A stretch of DNA of 64,000 nt from Turritopsis dohrnii (GCA_027922465.2 BQMF02000596.1:1-64000), one strand, 5' to 3'. Counted from the first letter of the stretch, positions 1 through 11,045 are shown. Made by a program: numbers and translations. The notes: generated by a model from the sequence alone, not told the origin.

Positions 1-464
1 AAAAATCGCTAGGTTTGGACAGTAAGATGAGAAAAAAAAACAAGATGCCCTTGCAGGCATGAGGATTTCTGCAAAATCAGCTGAAGTATGAAAAAGAAAG
101 AAATTCTTGAAATTTGAAAAAGGTCGAATCTTTACGCAATATATGTTGATTAAATTTCTGATTATATACTTTCCAAAAATCCAGAAAACATAATTGTCAC
201 TATGAAAAAACTTTTTACCAATAGACAGCAATAAACTTGATTATATCTGAATGGCACAATGTTCATTTATATTTTGTTGGTACGTAATGTTATGTTATTA
301 AGGATACAGTGATCCATTCAGATAAGACATGTAATTCAATCTAAATGTTACGAATTTATAAATTCAATATGTCCAGTCAATCTTCCTAGCAGAATTCCTA
401 AATCGCAAGCACTCAACAATAGGAAAACATAGATTTAAATCATGCAAAATACATCCATACATAC
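1..464. repeat. LR dispersed repeat, copy 1, first segment
   Basis: AT-rich non-coding sequence that recurs at 27925, 32985 and 34541. Shared landmarks are 'cgctaggtttggacagtaag' at the start, 'ttctgcaaaatcagctgaag', 'aataaacttgatt' and 'gtcaatcttccta'. The copy stops at 464 where a gypsy element begins and resumes at 4774, so the intact unit is about 1.5 kb. I see no ORF in it, and its element class is unknown. Confidence 0.8.
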
Positions 465-567
465 TGTAATGTTCTTGTTTCCTTGTAGGCTAGACCTTTA
501 AATAATAGATACACTCACATAATAGATACTCGCTTTGGAACGTATGCGTGATATCCAACCCATTACA
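465..567 (-). repeat. gypsy 3' LTR
   Basis: This 103-bp terminal repeat shares the block around 'ccttgtaggctagaccttta' and 'cgctttggaacgtatgcgtg' with 4681-4768. It begins TGTAATG and ends CATTACA on the plus strand. Because the element runs on the minus strand, this is its 3' LTR. Confidence 0.8.
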
Positions 568-831
568 CTGGCAACAAGAGTGGAAACAGACACTGAGAAG
601 ACTTCGTCCTGATATCACCTCAGTGCATCTTCAACGGTGGAACGGGAAGTGATTGGTGGTGGGAGTACTGTGGCATCGCTTCTGTGTGGGCGTCAGCTGT
701 TGTCACGTTTGGATTTTCTGTTTCATGGCCACAAGGATCCCTCCTGGTTATGTCACTGGGTGTCTCCAACCTCTCTGAGTAGTTGGGCTTGTCATTGCTG
801 TGGAAGACCTTGAACTTCTGTGCATCACGTT

Positions 832-3640
832 TTAGCGTTTTCCCTTCTGTTTCCGCCTTTGGTGTCTCATCACATCTGTGACTGTGTATGGTCGTGGGTC
901 ATATGAAGGTTTCGATTTAGTTGCGATTTGTCGTAGCAGGACTTCGTCTGAGATGTGAATGGCGTGTGTTCTCACGTTAACCTTCCTTTCTTTGATCTCT
1001 TTCTGCTTTAGTTTCTCTTCTGTGTCGTTTTGGCGCGCTTGTTTAACCTCGTCTCTAACATCTGGTGTCGAAATTTGTGGAAGTCTTGAGCGAAAGCTGC
1101 GTCCAAAAAGCAATTCAGCAGGGGCATATCCTGTCGTAGGGTGAGGTGTGGCGTGGTATAATTGCAGGGTTTTGTTTAGCTCAGCTCTAGGGTTGTTGCC
1201 TTCAATCAATGCTGTATGCCATGCCTTCCGACATACCTTCATAAGCACTTCTTCCAGACCATTCGCTTCAGGGTCTTCCGCTCTGTAAATCGGTTGATGG
1301 TCTATTACCGCCCATCTGAAATACTTCTGAAGGAGTTGGTGCTCTTTTCCGTTAAATGGTTGACCATTGTCTGTTTTCAATTTCTTGCAATGGCCGTGCA
1401 GTGCAAAAATACTGTCAAAAGCTTCAATGTTCTCTTCAGCTCCTGTGCCTCTCACAACTGCTACCTCAGGGTAGCGTAACAATTCATCGATCACGACTAA
1501 AATAAAAGTTTCCGTCAGACGTGGGACCCCAGTGGTCAGCTGCAAGGTTTTTCCATAATCCGTCGGGTGCAGTTGAAGACCGTAGGGGATCTCTAACTTT
1601 CGTCACCGTAACCGCTTGACACGCTAGGCAACTTTGTGTGATTCCACTTATTTCTTTATCCATCTTGTGGTACCACAGTCTGGTTCGCGTTCTCCCCGAG
1701 ATGGCCTTCATGAGCTATATCTAGTAGCTTTTTTCGGATATTCACACCACCTGGTTTCTCAGGGACATCGGGTGGGACAATCTTATCACCCCTCAATACC
1801 AAGCCATTGACGACAGAAAGCTGTTGGAAGATCTTCTTATTAATGTCACATTCTTTCGGGTGTTCTTTCTCTCCACGGTTGATGGCCATTATCAATTGTT
1901 GGTACACATCATCGTTTGTCGCTGCCTGGACCAATAATTCGATTGTCAATACATTTTGAGAACTCCCTAAGTTTATCATCTTACAAATGTACACTTCGTC
2001 ACCCATATCGAATCCCAGTCGCGATTGGTCCTTTTGGGATAGATGTTCTATCGGATTGCCATAATCGCATGGCGTATTGTTTCCTTTCAAATACTTCATT
2101 CGGAACTGCAAATCTTGAATTTTGTTCCTGTGATTTTCTATTCTTTTGGATGTGGGTTTGTTATTGTTGTTGTAAATTTGTAGAAATAGTTTGTGGTCGG
2201 TCCAGCCGGTATACGCCAGTCCTACTACGTAGTATCGAAACTGCTTGGCACCCCATGACAGTGCCAGGCTTTCCCTTTCGATTGGGCAGTATCGTCTTTT
2301 AGTGGGTGTGAACGCTCTACTTACATGGTCGCTGGGTACCCACGTGTCTTTTCCATGTTGGCGGTAACCTGTTTCCTGGTAAATGCTGCACTATATACCG
2401 TGTTCAGATGCATCTGACACTACATGTGTGGGTCTTCCAGTACGTATGGCTGGAGTGTAGTTGGATCATCTAAAACTTGCATGAATTGTAGATAAGCTTC
2501 CTCTTCTTCCTTTCCCACTTGAAGCGCTGGTTCTTTTTCAGTAGGTTTCAAAGTGGTGCTGTTACCTCTTCCTATTTGAGACCGGAGTTGTTATCAAAGG
2601 TGAACTTTGCGTTGAACTGGCATGCCATTAGTAACGATCTCACTTCCTTGGTATTGCATGGTCGTTCTGTTTCTTTGATATCAGTAATCTTACCTCTGTC
2701 CGCCGTCACCCCATTAGAGTGGAATTCCCTTCCAAACCAATCCAAATGTCGATTTGAAAGTCTTTAGCACAATTCCCGTTTTTGCACACCTCTGGAGCTT
2801 GGATTCGAGGTTCTCGTAGTGTTCCTGGTAGTTGTTGCCGTACACGAGAATGTTGTCGTGGAGATTTGTAACTCCACGTAGGCCTGCTAGTGTTTTTTCT
2901 GACCTCACTGTGTACAATTCCACTCGAAACTGTTGGTTCGAAGTACAGTCTCTCCATGCGGTGAAGTCCTTCATGCGTCTGGAACACGCTTTTGTTCTTT
3001 GATTCATCATCTAGTTTGAGCTGGTGGAGCCCCCAGCCCATGTCAACCTCACTGAAAATTTTTGCCTCTTTCAGATCGTGGCGAATCTCCTGTGGTGTCT
3101 GTACATGGAACTTGGTCCTTTTCATGCCTGCGTTTCTAGGGGTGTTATCCATATTCATTCTAATATTGCCGCTCTTTTTGTCTGTTATCACAACTTTCAT
3201 CACGCAGTCATAATTTCTTCTTGGATCTAGTAACCACACCTTTCTTTCGTAAAAATTCTAGCAATTTGCTCACTTTAGCTTGAAAGTGTGCCGGCACATT
3301 TCTGAATTTTGGTTGCTTGGGTATGGATTGTGGTGTGTACTCAAGATGTACCGGAGGGACTTTCATGCATCCCACTTTTTTGTTATCAAAGACTAGACCT
3401 TTAAATCTGTTGAGAAGTTTCCGTAACCTTTCTGTCTCTTTTCTGTTTGGTCCGAATCAGTACTGGAAGGACGGGTATCGACATATACTTTCAGTTCATT
3501 TCGCATCAGTTGAGGTATTCTGTAGATACAACTGGATGTAGCTGGTTTCTTTCCTGGCGGATCAAAGGTGATGAAGCCAAGTCGCTCTGCATCAATATTG
3601 CCAAGGAGAGCTTCTGGATTATAGCCAACAACAACGTATA
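832..3640 (-). pseudogene. gypsy Pol (protease remnant, RT, RNase H, integrase), decayed
   Basis: Read on the minus strand. 3640-3393 has a protease-like tail (EALLGNIDAERLGFI). 3239-2706 is reverse transcriptase with SEVDMGWGLHQLKLDD (motif A) and LHDNILVYG, where a functional enzyme has Y-x-D-D; the second catalytic Asp is Asn here. 2400-2110 carries RNase H traces (DASEHG, then SRAFTPTKRRY and TDHK). 2111-1484 includes the integrase HHCC zinc region (HEGHLGE, then CLAC), and 1545-832 the DDE core (VVIDELLRYPE, KTDNGQPF and an NGLEE glutamate). At least four frame breaks separate the blocks, so no full polyprotein can be made. Confidence 0.88.
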
Positions 3641-4604
3641 CTTTGCTCCCTACGCAGGCACCGTTAGAATTTTCAATAGTAGTGTTGACCATGCCAAGGA
3701 TATGGACATGGTGGTTCTTTCCACCACAATCGAGACAGACTTTCCCGTTAGCAGGAAATCTCTCTAGAGGGTGTTGGCCAGCGTTGGCACGTTGACTTGT
3801 TTCTCTTGTTGCGGGTGCTATATTTGCCTGCTTTTCTCAGCTTCATAATTTGCAAGGACTCGATCATTTCGTCAATTTCATCATCATTAACACTCATCAC
3901 TTCTTTCTGTGTTCCTAGCTTGCGTATACTAGAGCCTTTGATGAGATAGTGGGCATTTTCTCTGCCAGTCTCCCTTGCCTGACCCCACCTGCAGAGCTTT
4001 TCTAGGTTAGGGTCTTCTGCAAGGGCCATTTCTTTCAATGCTGTATCACTCATGCCAAAGATGGCAGCATCTTTGATAGCCTCTGGCACCGTGTATAGAT
4101 TTCCTCAAAGTTTAGGATTTTTTATTTCTTTTTGAGATCATTCACAAAGTCAGACCAACTCCTGGATGCGAGTAATTGGTGCATCGCCATGGTACGGTTA
4201 AACAATTTTGACAACGGGGTTCGAAGCTTCTCTATCAGGGCACTGTATGTGGTTTCAGAAGCATCATCAACATTATCATCTTCTACTTGTTTTTTGTGCA
4301 GGGGTGAATCAATCAACTTGATGAGGTCTGTAATGTCTGTGCCACCCCACGTTTTCATCAATATGATCTTCTCCTTGTTACTTTCTATGCCAATATAGTT
4401 CATGCGATTTTCAGCCTCTTCCAGCCATTCATTGAACAATGTTAACTTCATCACCTTGTCTGTTCCTAGTGAACATTGTCGTATCGGGCCCAGATCTGCT
4501 GGATCATTTTTAGGCTGCCTTACATGGGCTGTGCTGCTTGCATTGGCTGTGACTGTGATCGTTGCAAGGAGTGCTTGAAACTGCTCTGTGCTTAGAGTAG
4601 CCAT
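3640..4604 (-). pseudogene. gypsy Gag, frameshifted
   Basis: The first block (4604-4122) starts MATLSTEQFQALLATI and encodes a capsid-like helical region. A frame break near 4100 leads to a second block (4089-3748) that ends in a basic stretch. Just after this the translation shows CLDCGG followed by KNHHV, the remains of a CCHC zinc knuckle that would bind RNA. The start at 4604 is chosen because it lies just inside the 5' LTR and opens the longest Gag-like frame. Assignment rests on position before pol and the knuckle remnant. Confidence 0.7.
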
Positions 4605-4680
4605 GTTGCTTAGGTGAATCTGTTAAGTCCGGGGATAACCTGGTGTGACTCTGATATGCTTTGTTTGTGTTTGGTGATAT

Positions 4681-4768
4681 TGTTGCCTTGTAGGCTAGAC
4701 CTTTAAATAATTGACTCACATAATAGATACTCGCTTTAGAACGTATGCGTGATACTCAATCCATTACA
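4681..4768 (-). repeat. gypsy 5' LTR, inner end diverged
   Basis: This is the partner of 465-567, with several substitutions and a small deletion. The outer end, CATTACA, is intact. The inner boundary is unclear because only the first ~15 bases of the other LTR lack a clear match here. The Gag start codon lies about 80 bp inside it. Confidence 0.7.
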
Positions 4769-4773
4769 CATAC

Positions 4774-5604
4774 ATACATAACTGAAAAAAAATTTGTGCT
4801 TTAGTTTGATTAAAAATATGTCATTGCCTTCTCTCTAATTTACTAAATTTCATAAAAAGATATTAAAGATTTACACAGAAACTTAAAAAATCATTAAATT
4901 AGTAATTACGCATACGCCACAGGGCATTATGAAACATAGCTGACAGAATACAAAACTTACGTTAACTTCCAATAAACTTAATGAAAAAAATAACATTAAT
5001 TTTGTATATTGATACTTTCAAATATCAGACATGTACGGTCAATCTTCCTAAGTACCAAAAGATTTTGATTATGACCAATATGACCCAAACTTAAAAAAAT
5101 TAAACATAACTAAACATAACTGATATTTTTCCCCCCTTCAGTTGGACAATCAAACAGTATCGTCAAAAAGAAAGTTTAAGCAGAAATTTGCGTTAAAGGA
5201 TGTCCAGTATTTTGAATTTACAGGCAACCAAAATCAGTTTCAGCTTGCTATCGTAAATAGGAAGTCCCCATTTCTAATTCAGGACATTGATAATACAGCC
5301 AAGAACTATACAAGTAAATAAGGTAAAACAGCTAGAGAAACATCAAACATAAAGTGAGGTTAGACAAGACATTCTTGTTGTTGGAGCAGAAGAGGAAACT
5401 CAGCTGAGCTGTACGTATCCAAAGCTTAAAAAGAATTACAGCTCGCACATGAAACACACGATCTTTTGTATTTAGAAAAGCTTAGAAAAATCCCAGACAT
5501 TTTCTAAAAAACAAAAGCATTTCTTTTTTTTACTTTTTAAAAAACATTGAGAACTTGTTTGTAGAAAAGAATGAACACAGTAGAATCATTGTAAGATAAT
5601 TATA
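4774..5604. repeat. LR repeat copy 1, middle segment
   Basis: This continues LR copy 1 after the gypsy insertion. 'catacataactgaaa' joins the sequence that precedes 465, matching the uninterrupted copies near 33430 and 34990. It includes a second 'gtcaatcttcctaa' block and 'gctgagctgtacgtatccaa'. It ends in a 16-bp duplication where the Penelope element is inserted. Confidence 0.8.
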
Positions 5605-5625
5605 TGTACGCATAAGAAAAAACAG

Positions 5626-5690
5626 CGGTTTTTCGTTTGTACTCAAAGTTTCATGTCTGCATCGCAGGCAATCTTCAGCAAACTAAACCG
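5626..5690 (-). ncRNA. hammerhead-ribozyme-like fold at Penelope 3' end
   Basis: On the minus strand the order is: stem I strand (CGGUUUAGUUUG), core CUGAAGA (5678-5672), stem II (CUGC/GCAG with GAU loop), GAA, stem III (ACU-UUG-AGU), cleavage-site A, then the stem I partner (CAAACGAAAAACCG). The core fits the CUGANGA...GAA...NUH consensus, and stem I pairs over most of its length. The innermost stem II position is a U-U rather than the usual G-C. It sits about 21 bp from the element end, where Penelope-like elements are known to carry hammerheads. Cleavage is untested. Confidence 0.6.
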
Positions 5691-5755
5691 TTAGGTAAAA
5701 AAACTACAATGTGATGGTTTCATTGAACTGACGTCAGTCATTGAGTCCGTGTTTG

Positions 5756-8123
5756 AACATTAGTTGGTGTTTTCTTCTATGTCTGCACTTGGCCATTATT
5801 TCAGTCCGCTTGTTGGGAAGGTTTTCGTACCGGTAGTTTGCAATTTCGTACTTCTCACATTAACACAGACGTCAATGTTTTGTTTCTGTTGAATATGCCT
5901 TGGCGTGTCTAAAGGCCAATTTCCATTCAGGAAAATATCCGCGCGGACGTAGGTAATCCACGCTCAGTGACTTAGAGCGCATGCGTATTGGCTAATTCAT
6001 AAGCGTAGTTATGTCCGCTCAGCGAGCAAAAATAAAGTTAAAAAATTTTAACTTTTTTTAAGCCGGCCGATGTCCGCTGATAATTTCAGCCTATCGTGTC
6101 GTTTGATTTCCATTTGCAGCTGTTTGGCCGCTCGGAAAATTCTACGTCCGCGCGGGCATAAGCGTTGAATGGAAATCGGCCTCTATTATTCTCCATGATA
6201 CTGTTGGTGTTCCGTTTTTCTTTCTGATCTTCCAATATTCAGCAGAGAGTGTTGTGTTGTTATATTTTTCGTTGGTAAACGAAGCGTTGTGTCCGTAAAA
6301 TCTTTGTTTGAATGTTGGCTTGCAAAGACCGATATATTTCATGGGTTGGTATTGGGGGATGTCGGCTGTGATTGTTGCTTCGTACACTAAAGGAAGAGGC
6401 CAGGCAGTTTCCATTCATTGGGCATTGCTTTTTGTCGGTACAGTTGCACTTTCTTTCGTTGGTGTTTGTGCATGTTTGATTAAGGGTTTTCTTGTTGTGC
6501 GTATTTATTATTAGTTTCATATTCGGCATACAGCTGTAGCTGACTTTAACGCAGTTTTTGTTGAATATTTTATTAAACTTATTGGTTTTCGGAAAGTGTT
6601 TTTTTACGAGGTTTAAAAAGTATTTTCCAATGTTTGTTTCAAGGTTAAGGTTGTATGGTGGGTTAAACCAGATGATTTTTCTTTTTCGGTTTCTCCTTGG
6701 TTGGTTTGTATTCGGGAGGTATTCGAGAGATTGATTGTAGCCAGATTTTCTTAGGGCTTCTTCGTAATATGGTTTGGTTTCTTTGAATATGTCTTCGTTG
6801 AATGATAGGTTTGATAAGCGAGTTTGTATGGATAACGGTATTTGCTTTATGACATTTGGTGGGTGGTTTGATTTCACGTGTACATAATTTATTTCATTGT
6901 CAGGCTTGCGGTATGGTCTGTATGTGCCGGTATTTAGGTCTAGGGTTACATCAAGATAATTGACTACTTTCATGTTGCATTCTACCACTATGTCTAGATG
7001 GTGACTTTTGAATATTTTTTGAAAGTCCTTTTTTATCTTTTCGCTCTGTGGACTCGGTAAAGTCCAATATTATTCTTGTCGTACCTCTGCGTTATTATAG
7101 AAAGTAGGAAGCAGCCAACTAGTTCACAAACTTCTGCGCCATCGTACGCTACCATGGTTACGTAAAACAGTTTGTTTCCTTTCTTGACCCAACTTTCCTT
7201 GTTGTTGAATAATAGTGACTTACGTGCTTGGAATATTATTTCTTTGTCTTGCTGTTGTATTGGGAGATGGAATTGGCGAAGAGTATTGCATTCTTGAGAA
7301 GGTTTTCGTTGATCGATGGATAGAAGTCCTTCACATCGAACATCATGAACTTGTGGGATTGTTTGTTTTGGATTCGTTTAAACCATTCGATTACGTTTAT
7401 GGTACTTTTCCATTGGTTTAGTCCTAATTGTGTCCTGATTTTGTTGTTGACGTTTTCTATTATCACTTTGCTTAATCTTCCTATTTCATTCTTCGCTGGA
7501 TTTATTAACCTGGTGGTTGGGTTGTTAAGGAAATTTTCTTTGTGATCTTTAAGGGTTACGAAACAATTGTTTTCACCGTTAATGTCGAGTCTGTCAGCTA
7601 CGTGATGGTCTTTTATGATATTTTTACCACTATTATCGATACTGTCTTTAATGCCAGGGTCTGCTTTTTTGTACGTTGACGTGATGGAATCATTAAGTAG
7701 TTTTTCATACTCCGACTTTCTCATTTTATACATATTGGTTGATTTGTCGGCAGGGACGTATATTTTGTCTGAATTATGGATTGTTTCGATGTCCTGTTTC
7801 AATTTGGTTTGGAAAGCATTCACACTTCTTTTGAATTTCAGTTTTGTGGCAATAGCGATCAGTTCTTTTTCGAAATCTATGAGTTCAGGGACTTGTTTTG
7901 GCGTGTTTGTTGATTTCAAACCAAATGTTTCACGGGTGGGATCGACTTTATCATCTTCGCTTTCAAAGAATATAGCTTTCCATCTCATTCTTCTAATAAC
8001 GGCTTCGATCTTTTCAATGAGCTGCATCTTGTAGTTTCGTTCGGATGCAATAGGGATGTTCTTTACTGAATAGTGCAAGTTTGTTTTTTCCATCATTGAT
8101 GACTTTTGAAGTATAGTGCTCAA
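5756..8123 (-). pseudogene. Penelope-type RT/GIY-YIG polyprotein, catalytic DD deleted
   Basis: The N-terminal block (8123-7236, 295 codons) has IYVPADKSTNMYKM, LKDHKENFLNNPTTRLINPAK and the RT palm motif FMMFDVKDFYPSIN. After a frame break come AYDGAEVCELVG and NIGLYR. Near 7052 the frame jumps directly to PQSEKIKKDFQ, so the Y-x-D-D-G catalytic loop and about a dozen residues after it are missing. 6988-6260 holds NYLDVTLDL and a Cys cluster (CNCTDKKQCPMNGNC). GIY-YIG follows (KYIGLCKPTFKQRFYGHNASF). The last ~45 residues (YSTETKH ... NYRYENLPNKRTEIM) resume at 5900-5756 beyond the inserted small element, with two stops. Confidence 0.85.
5912..6181. mobile_element. 270-bp non-autonomous inverted-repeat element (MITE)
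   Basis: The ends are ~40-bp imperfect inverted repeats: GGCCAATTTCCATTCA and CGCGCGGACGTAG on the left, mirrored by the complement on the right. A 4-bp duplication, TCTA, lies at 5908-5911 and 6182-6185. It has no ORF. It interrupts the last part of the Penelope nuclease reading frame; the protein similarity stops at one edge and resumes at the other. Transposase family not identified. Confidence 0.8.
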
Positions 8124-8236
8124 CTTGATCAGGAGCGTGTTTATTGATTTGCTTTATTTCTTCAGGTCAAAAATAGTGCTCAATACTTTCGTAGAGCTAT
8201 TTATATGTGTTGGTCTCTCTTTGTAAGATAATTATA

Positions 8237-8448
8237 AAGTTCTACCCTTTACTTTCGGTTTTGGAAGTGTAAATCTTTTAAATCTATGCCACATTGATCA
8301 TTCAACTTTTGGAATTCTAAGTTTCTTCGGTCCTCAAACTGATAAATATGCCATTATGCAAACGGCATGCAAATGTAAAGTTGAAAAATACCCGGATGGT
8401 CAAAATGGCGGAAATCAAGCCAATAAACAAGCGCTATTAAAGTTAACT
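8237..8448. repeat. LR repeat copy 1, last segment
   Basis: Resumes after the Penelope element with 'aagttctaccctttactttcgg' and matches 34240-34460 and 35725-35925, including 'aatacccggatggtc' and 'aaaatggcggaaatcaagcc'. It ends at 'gttaactag', where a GC-rich hairpin repeat starts. Confidence 0.8.
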
Positions 8449-8449
8449 A

Positions 8450-8500
8450 GCCGCCAAGGCGGCGTCGCTCGCCGCCCATGTTCAGCTTGCGTTGTATCAG
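8450..8500. repeat. GC-rich double-hairpin repeat, copy 1
   Basis: GCCGCCAAGGCGGC overlaps GGCGGCGTCGCTCGCCGCC, giving two alternative hairpins, followed by 'atgttcagcttgcgttg'. The same block occurs at 23951-23978 (inverted) and 47705-47745. It stands out sharply from the AT-rich surroundings and is probably the terminal structure of a dispersed element. Confidence 0.7.
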
Positions 8501-8765
8501 CACCTGCTGCAAATTATTGCACTTAAAACCAGTGATAAGACTTCCTTTGCTGCTGGCTTTATCGATAAATAAAGCTCGTTTGCACGTGAAGAGAAATACG
8601 TTCCTGGTGTTTCAAATCTTGCATGTTCTTAACTCAGCCGTTTATTGTCGCAGTCGCATTTAAAATGTCAGCAGACTTTCTTGCTTTACACAACTCATTC
8701 CGAACGTGAGCTTCACGCTGTTTTTCTTTACGATTTTAAACCAATCAAATATCAGTTTAACAATA
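8501..8765. other. no feature recognised
   Basis: Short spacer between the GC hairpin repeat and the mariner element. Small open frames here show no recognisable motif. Confidence 0.5.
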
Positions 8766-10507
8766 CAATGTGATTCAAAAATAAGGCTACCCAAAAAATT
8801 ATTTACCGTAGCGTTTGACATGATTCTTAATATAAGTAAAGTTTTATACCAAAAGAAAGAGAAAGAGAAGGGCTATCCAATGGCATTAAAATGATATTAG
8901 AATGTTAAATATTTCAGAAGTTATTAGGGATTTTATCCGACATTTTATTAGTCTGATTTTTTATGATTAATTGACACTTCGATATAATAGCAATTACATT
9001 TAATGTTGTGATTAAAATTTAAATAAATTAACAACTTTCTTTGTAATTAAATGCAAAGTGATTTCACAAACTCCCATATGAGAAAAATATTTCTGCAAGC
9101 GCTTAGTAGATAAAACTCAAAAATAAAGATGGTGCAGCTTGCAAAAGAGCAGCGTATTTTTGTTGTGGCAAGGTACTTGGAAACAAAAAGTTATCAAGCT
9201 GTAAAGACAGATTTTCAGCAGAGATTTCCTGGTAGAGTGGCACCGTGCAAATTGACGATCGCACGTAATGCAAGGAAGTATTCTCAACATTGAACTAGTC
9301 TCAATTTAAATAAACAATTTTCCGGTAGGCCACGTACTGGGCGATCAGCCCAAAACATTGCTAATGTCAGGCGAGAGATGCAGGCAAATCCTGATAATTT
9401 TAGTTTAAGAAGAAATAACCCGATCTTCCTGTTTGTACCATTCAGAGAATCATTTCTCAGGATTTGAAGTGGCATCCTTACAAATTATTCAAAAGGCATG
9501 ATCTCAAACCTAATGCTTTTCAACGGTGCATTACTTTTTCTTGTTGGTTTGAGCGAGAAGCCATGAATCCATGCTTTTTAAGACGCATAGTCATTGGTGA
9601 CGAGGCTTCGTTTGCAATGAACGGAAAGGTATCTTCCCAAAATGTACGTATGTATGCACAACAAGGACATCGGCCCAATTTTATCAATGAAGTAAGCAAT
9701 TCGCGAGAAAATTTGAGCGTCTGGGTTGGTTTGTGTGGCAATTCAGCGATAATGAGACCTTACTTTTTCAATTGTAACGTTAATGGGAGAAAGTATTTGG
9801 ATATGTTGCAAGTTTTTGTTTTCCCTGAGATCACAATGGTACATTTGGTACATGTACGGCTGACTACAGAAACAACGGATTGGATAACGTAAGGTGGTTC
9901 CTGGATGGTGCACCTGCACATCGTGTTCGAGATGTCCGAAATCTTCTAGTCAATACGTTCGGTCACAGATTGGTGGCTTTAAGAACAGCTGTTGAATGGC
10001 CCGCAAGACCCCCTGATCTAACTCCGTTAGACTTTTTTCTGTGGGGTTACTTAAAGGGTAAGGCTTACTCAACTCCGCCCCCAAACGTAGCTGAACTGAG
10101 GCGTAGAATTACGAATGAGGTCAATAATCTGAGACAAAATCCAGACTTTGTAACTAATTCCATCAAGGAAATGAGGAGAAGAGCTGTGTCGTGTATTCAG
10201 CAAAATGGACAGCACGTCAAGGGAGTGTAGAGAAACAAAAGAGAGTTTTCATTAGTGCTTTTTAACTTTTACGACTTAATTACTATTATATCGAAGTGTT
10301 AATTGATCATAAAAAATCAGACTAGTAAAATGTCGGATAAAATTCCTTATAACTTCTGAAATATTTAACATTCTAATATCATTTTAATGTCATAGGATAG
10401 CCCTTCTCTTTCTCTTTCTTTTGGTATAAAACTTTTCTTATATTAAGAATCATGTCAAACGCTACAGTGAATAATTTTTTGGGTAGCCTTATTTTTGAAT
10501 CACACTG
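8766..10507 (+). mobile_element. Tc1/mariner-superfamily transposon with ~231-bp inverted repeats
   Basis: The element starts CAATGTGATTCAAAAATAAG and ends in the near-complement, with a TA dinucleotide at both edges (8764-8765 and 10508-10509). The inverted repeats run about 8766-8997 and 10277-10507, much longer than the ~30 bp of classic mariners. The interior encodes one transposase on the plus strand, now broken. TA duplications, CAG/CAA termini and the D-D-D spacing place it in the IS630/Tc1/mariner superfamily. Confidence 0.88.
9129..10230 (+). pseudogene. mariner-type (DD41D) transposase, broken
   Basis: The start at 9129 gives MVQLAKEQRIFVVARYLETK, a helix-turn-helix N-terminus of the DUF4817 type; a stop follows at 9296. 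After further breaks, 9464-9892 carries WHPYKLFKRHDLK and VIGDEASFAMNG with the first catalytic Asp. 9880-10230 carries RWFLDGAPAHR (second Asp) and PPDLTPLDFFLWGYLKGKAY (third Asp), with 41 residues between the second and third Asp. The C-terminus ends in AVSCIQQNGQH. All three acidic residues remain, but one stop and at least two frameshifts make it non-functional. Similar remnants lie at 20202 and 38242. Confidence 0.87.
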
Positions 10508-10509
10508 TA

Positions 10510-11045
10510 CACTCAAAACGTAGAGAGAAAAAACTTTTCAACTTATTATTAGCTTTTGCTTTACGCGCTCTAACATGGGTGCTGTCAGAAATAGGTGAAA
10601 AAATGGTTTCTCTTAAAAAGATCACACGGGAGGAGAAAAAACTGCACATGCTAAATGAATGAAGTGAATAAAAAACGTTCGATCAGATTAAAATAGATTA
10701 AAAGAAATCGATTAAAAGAAATTAAGACAACTATTAAGACAAAAGCAAAAAAATATTTTGTTTCATGATACTCTTTTTTTACCTATTGGTTTTTAAACAT
10801 TTTGATTACTCGAAAAAAAGTTCACCCGTCTCAGACAGTCAGGCAAGGATACGTTAGGATACACTGGCAAACCGAACATGCTACCACGTTCTGCCACTGC
10901 TGCTTGTTGTCCAAAATGTTTAATCAGTTAGTTTCTTTGTATTTAGTTGAAGTCTTGTTTTCAAAGCCAAGTCAACATGGAATATAAAAATAGCAATAAT
11001 AATAAAAACAAAACGTTATTCCTATTAGTTCATCAGCCAAAAAAG
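10510..11045. other. no feature recognised
   Basis: AT-rich sequence without convincing ORFs, repeats shared with other parts of the window, or RNA motifs. Confidence 0.5.

Larger units (their letters stand above)
465..4768 (-). mobile_element. Ty3/gypsy LTR retrotransposon, decayed, inserted in LR copy 1
   Basis: The element is read on the minus strand. It is bounded by short terminal repeats beginning TGTAATG and ending CATTACA, a perfect 7-bp inverted terminus of the TG..CA type. A 5-bp target duplication, CATAC, lies at 460-464 and 4769-4773. The domain order is Gag, protease-like segment, reverse transcriptase, RNase H and integrase, which is the Ty3/gypsy order. LTRs of about 100 bp are very short for this superfamily. 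Frameshifts and substituted catalytic residues show that it is dead. The flanking LR halves join cleanly when it is removed. Confidence 0.88.
5605..8220 (-). mobile_element. Penelope-like retroelement (RT + GIY-YIG), inserted in LR copy 1
   Basis: A 2.6-kb element on the minus strand flanked by a 16-bp direct duplication, TTGTAAGATAATTATA, at 5589-5604 and 8221-8236. Long, variable target duplications suit Penelope-like elements. It encodes an RT with a C-terminal GIY-YIG nuclease and ends in a hammerhead-like fold. It is inactive: the RT catalytic segment is deleted, stop codons are present, and a 270-bp element sits in the nuclease end. Confidence 0.85.
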
